Assembly: GCF_949987535.1 (NCBI RefSeq)
Contig: NC_080077.1
Span: 35,057,389-35,121,388, forward strand
Source of the DNA: Balaenoptera acutorostrata
Lineage: Eukaryota; Chordata; Mammalia; Artiodactyla; Balaenopteridae
Direction of reading: 5' to 3'
Length of the DNA stretch: 64,000 nucleotides
Made by a program: the position numbers and the translations under genes. Position 1 is the stretch's first letter; every line of letters starts with the position of its first letter. The notes under the pieces are model-generated. The model was not told the DNA's origin, searched no databases, and saw only the letters and a program-made list of their open reading frames with translations. Positions 61,866-64,000 of this stretch are shown here, piece after piece.

Positions 61866-62834
61866 TAGTTTTCATAAGATAAATAAGTCAGTTTCTTCAG
61901 GAAAATATGCCTTGTCTTAATTCTGAGCCTAAGATTAAAAAAAAAATTTTCTCTGGAGCTCAGCCTTGGTTTAAGGATAAAATGGAGCCTCTCTAGAGGA
62001 CTGTCTGTAATGCATATCCTTCAGGCAATCCTTTTGAGTATCTCTTTCCTCTTGTTGCTACCAAATTATTTTGTCTTGAGGCTATGAACAAATTGATTTT
62101 CTAAAAGCTAGTCTCCTATGAACAGTTAATATTAAAGCCACAGGAAAACTTGCTGGTCAGAATTTTAGTATCTTTTTCCTAATCAAGATCTAGAAAAAAT
62201 ACTCATATAATTGATACCTAATCTAGAAATTCATCTATCACACAGAATTTTGATAAATATCCAATGCTATATTACATAGTTTTAAACCATTTTTACATAT
62301 CTGTTTGCTTTTCTATCATCTTTTACCTATCGAACTATAATTGTTCTATTTTATAAACTTTTACAAAGATGATAAATTAGGTTTTAGTTTCATTAATTTT
62401 TAATAAATCCTTGAATATTCATTCATAGTACCACATGAACTTTATAATAAACTTTATTACTTATTTTACTAAGGTAGAGGTATTTTTGAAAGTTTGTCTT
62501 AGTGAAGGCAATGCAAAAAAATTTTAAAATATCCTCATTAGTGGTTACAAAAATCTTGATTATTTTACTTACCTAGTTGTGTGTAGGTTTTGGGTCTGCT
62601 TTGTATTACTTTATGTATGTAGATATTTTAAAAATAAGGTTCGTATTTCCTAATTGTTTTTAGTGCCCGTGAAGTCAGTTTGATTTTTCTATTGCATTCC
62701 TAATCATAGTTTTAAAGGTTGAAATCAAGTGTACAAGAAAAGAAAACAAAATCGCCTAAATGTTCTATCATGCAGGAAAAAAAAATTGGATCATTAACTT
62801 TTGGTGAATTTCATTTCATGCATCACTTTCTATG

Positions 62835-62890
62835 TGCATGTGTGTGTATGTATGCATATGTGTGTAAAGAGGAAAAAGAGAGAGGAAAGG
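62835..62890 (+). repeat. GT/GA-rich low-complexity tract
   Basis: TGTGCATGTGTGTGTATGTA, then ATGTGTGTAAAGAGG and an AGAGAGAGGAAA run. Imperfect. Confidence 0.75.
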
Positions 62891-63719
62891 GTTAATGGTT
62901 GGATAAAATAACTTGTAAAATGTATTCCATATGCACTAGTTCTTAGCAATAAATATTTAATTAATTTTTATATAATAAAATAGGAAACTAGGTAAAACTA
63001 AAATAATGACCATCAGCTAGGTAAAATTCTCCCATCACAAGTGTTTCTTTCCATTCTTTCTTTGGTTCCTTCCTTCATAGAAGTTTTATTCAATGCAACG
63101 CACCAAAAATTCCTGGGTGATTTTATAGCAATTCTAAACATAAACTTGCACACATAAAATTTATAGGATATCCATGAAAACATGTAGAATTGCATCTGTG
63201 AGATTTGTATGAAGGAGTGTTATGTTTGTTATAATATGGGAAAACAAATCTAGTCAATGAGGTCAAGTATGTTTTAAAGATCACACGAGGTAGGAAAATA
63301 GATCGTAATAAATATTAAAGGGTCAAAATCATTATTTTTTGAAATTCAGTATTTATTTTGGATGGTAACTCTTGACTTTTTGCTATAAACATGAATATCC
63401 TAATTCACTACCACTAATTATTAATTAATAACGTATTAGAAATATTGTTATTTTACATTGTGATGTTATGTAACATTTGTATTTCATTTTGTAGCCATAA
63501 TTCTTATTGCTTTTTCACACTACTTCCACATTTAAGTGCTTGTAACCAGTCATTTTACCATGATTTATCTACTCCTTTGTTTTTCGTTTGATATATCCCT
63601 TTTGACTGGAATTTTCCCAATAGATTGTTTTGGAGAATGTGGTGTTTTGAAGGTATTTTTTAAAATGTATTAAATGTATGAACAAATATATCAAATAACC
63701 TTTTCTCTTAGTTGTAAGT

Positions 63720-64000
63720 TTTGATAATTATCCATGTAGAACCATATCAGTCCAGTTTATTAGTTTGTGGCTGAAAAATTATTCCACTCTGTGACTTGTC
63801 ATTTAGTACCATTCCTCTGTAGATGGTCATTTACATTATTTCCAGGTTTTTTTCAATTATAAACAATGCTGTAATGAACATTTTTGTGTATGTCGTCTTC
63901 TAGAATATACAAGTTTTCCTATGGTATATAACTAAAATTGGAATGGTAATGTCATATGATATATCCATATTCACTTTTACTAGAAATTGTCAAATTGCAT
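63720..64000 (-). mobile_element. Old L1 fragment running off the window
   Basis: AGATGGTCATTTACATTATT, TTCCAGGTTTTTTTCAATTA, AACAATGCTGTAATGAACAT and GGAATGGTAATGTCATATGA match the reverse of an ancient L1 3' region. It continues past 64000. Confidence 0.65.

Larger units (their letters stand above)
43901..64000 (+). other. PTPRK: PTPRK downstream intron, 5' part
   Basis: This intron starts at the GTAAGA donor after exon B and runs past the window end. It carries a head-inverted L1 (45778-46966), two long CHR-type SINEs (51592-51955 and about 55889-56220), MIR and L2 pieces, and old L1 remnants. I see nothing assignable in about 43907-44980, 46980-48460, 48680-50230, 51980-55420, 57960-61620 and 61870-63720. 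Confidence 0.85.

Noticed and set aside
1..64000. CRISPR arrays, operons, tRNA or rRNA genes
   Set aside because: The sequence is vertebrate intron. The only tRNA-like pieces are SINE heads, and repeats are dispersed or simple, not spaced arrays.

Overview
The window is vertebrate nuclear DNA from the inside of one very large gene. It is AT-rich, has almost no long open frames and is full of interspersed repeats. The organism is most likely a whale or dolphin. Three tRNA-derived SINEs carry the CHR-type head (seen on the minus strand as ACCAGGGAAGTCC), and several young L1 copies have the 3' end typical of cetartiodactyl L1. I saw no BovB or Bov-tA copies, which would be expected in a ruminant. 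The species call is inference.

Two coding exons are present, both on the plus strand. Exon A (7192-7366, 175 bp) encodes the second half of an Ig-like domain. Exon B (43607-43900, 294 bp) encodes a fibronectin type III domain. Both are phase 1 at each end and join in frame through a split Glu codon. The peptides match what I know of receptor-type protein tyrosine phosphatase kappa (PTPRK), a type R2B receptor phosphatase with MAM, Ig and FN3 ectodomains. The rest is the 3' part of the upstream intron (1-7191), one complete intron of 36,240 bp (7367-43606) and the 5' part of the next intron (43901-64000).

The largest object is a full-length L1 on the minus strand, antisense to the gene, at about 35187-42552. 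It has a GC-rich 5' UTR with a YY1-type site at its very end, an ORF1 with two nonsense codons but no net frameshift, a broken ORF2, and a 3' UTR. Matching 11-bp flanks place its real 3' boundary about 120 bp beyond the usual L1 end, so it appears to carry an extra 3' segment. Its 5' end lies about 1 kb upstream of exon B.

Two short L1 copies (11608-12598 and 45778-46966) have the head-inverted structure left by twin priming, each with target-site duplications. Older L1, L2, MIR, MER5A and LTR fossils fill much of the rest. Several tandem duplications, microsatellites and one AT-rich hairpin are noted. I found no complete independent gene, RNA gene, CRISPR array or new biological system. The unusual content is in retrotransposon insertion structures and their position relative to the exons.
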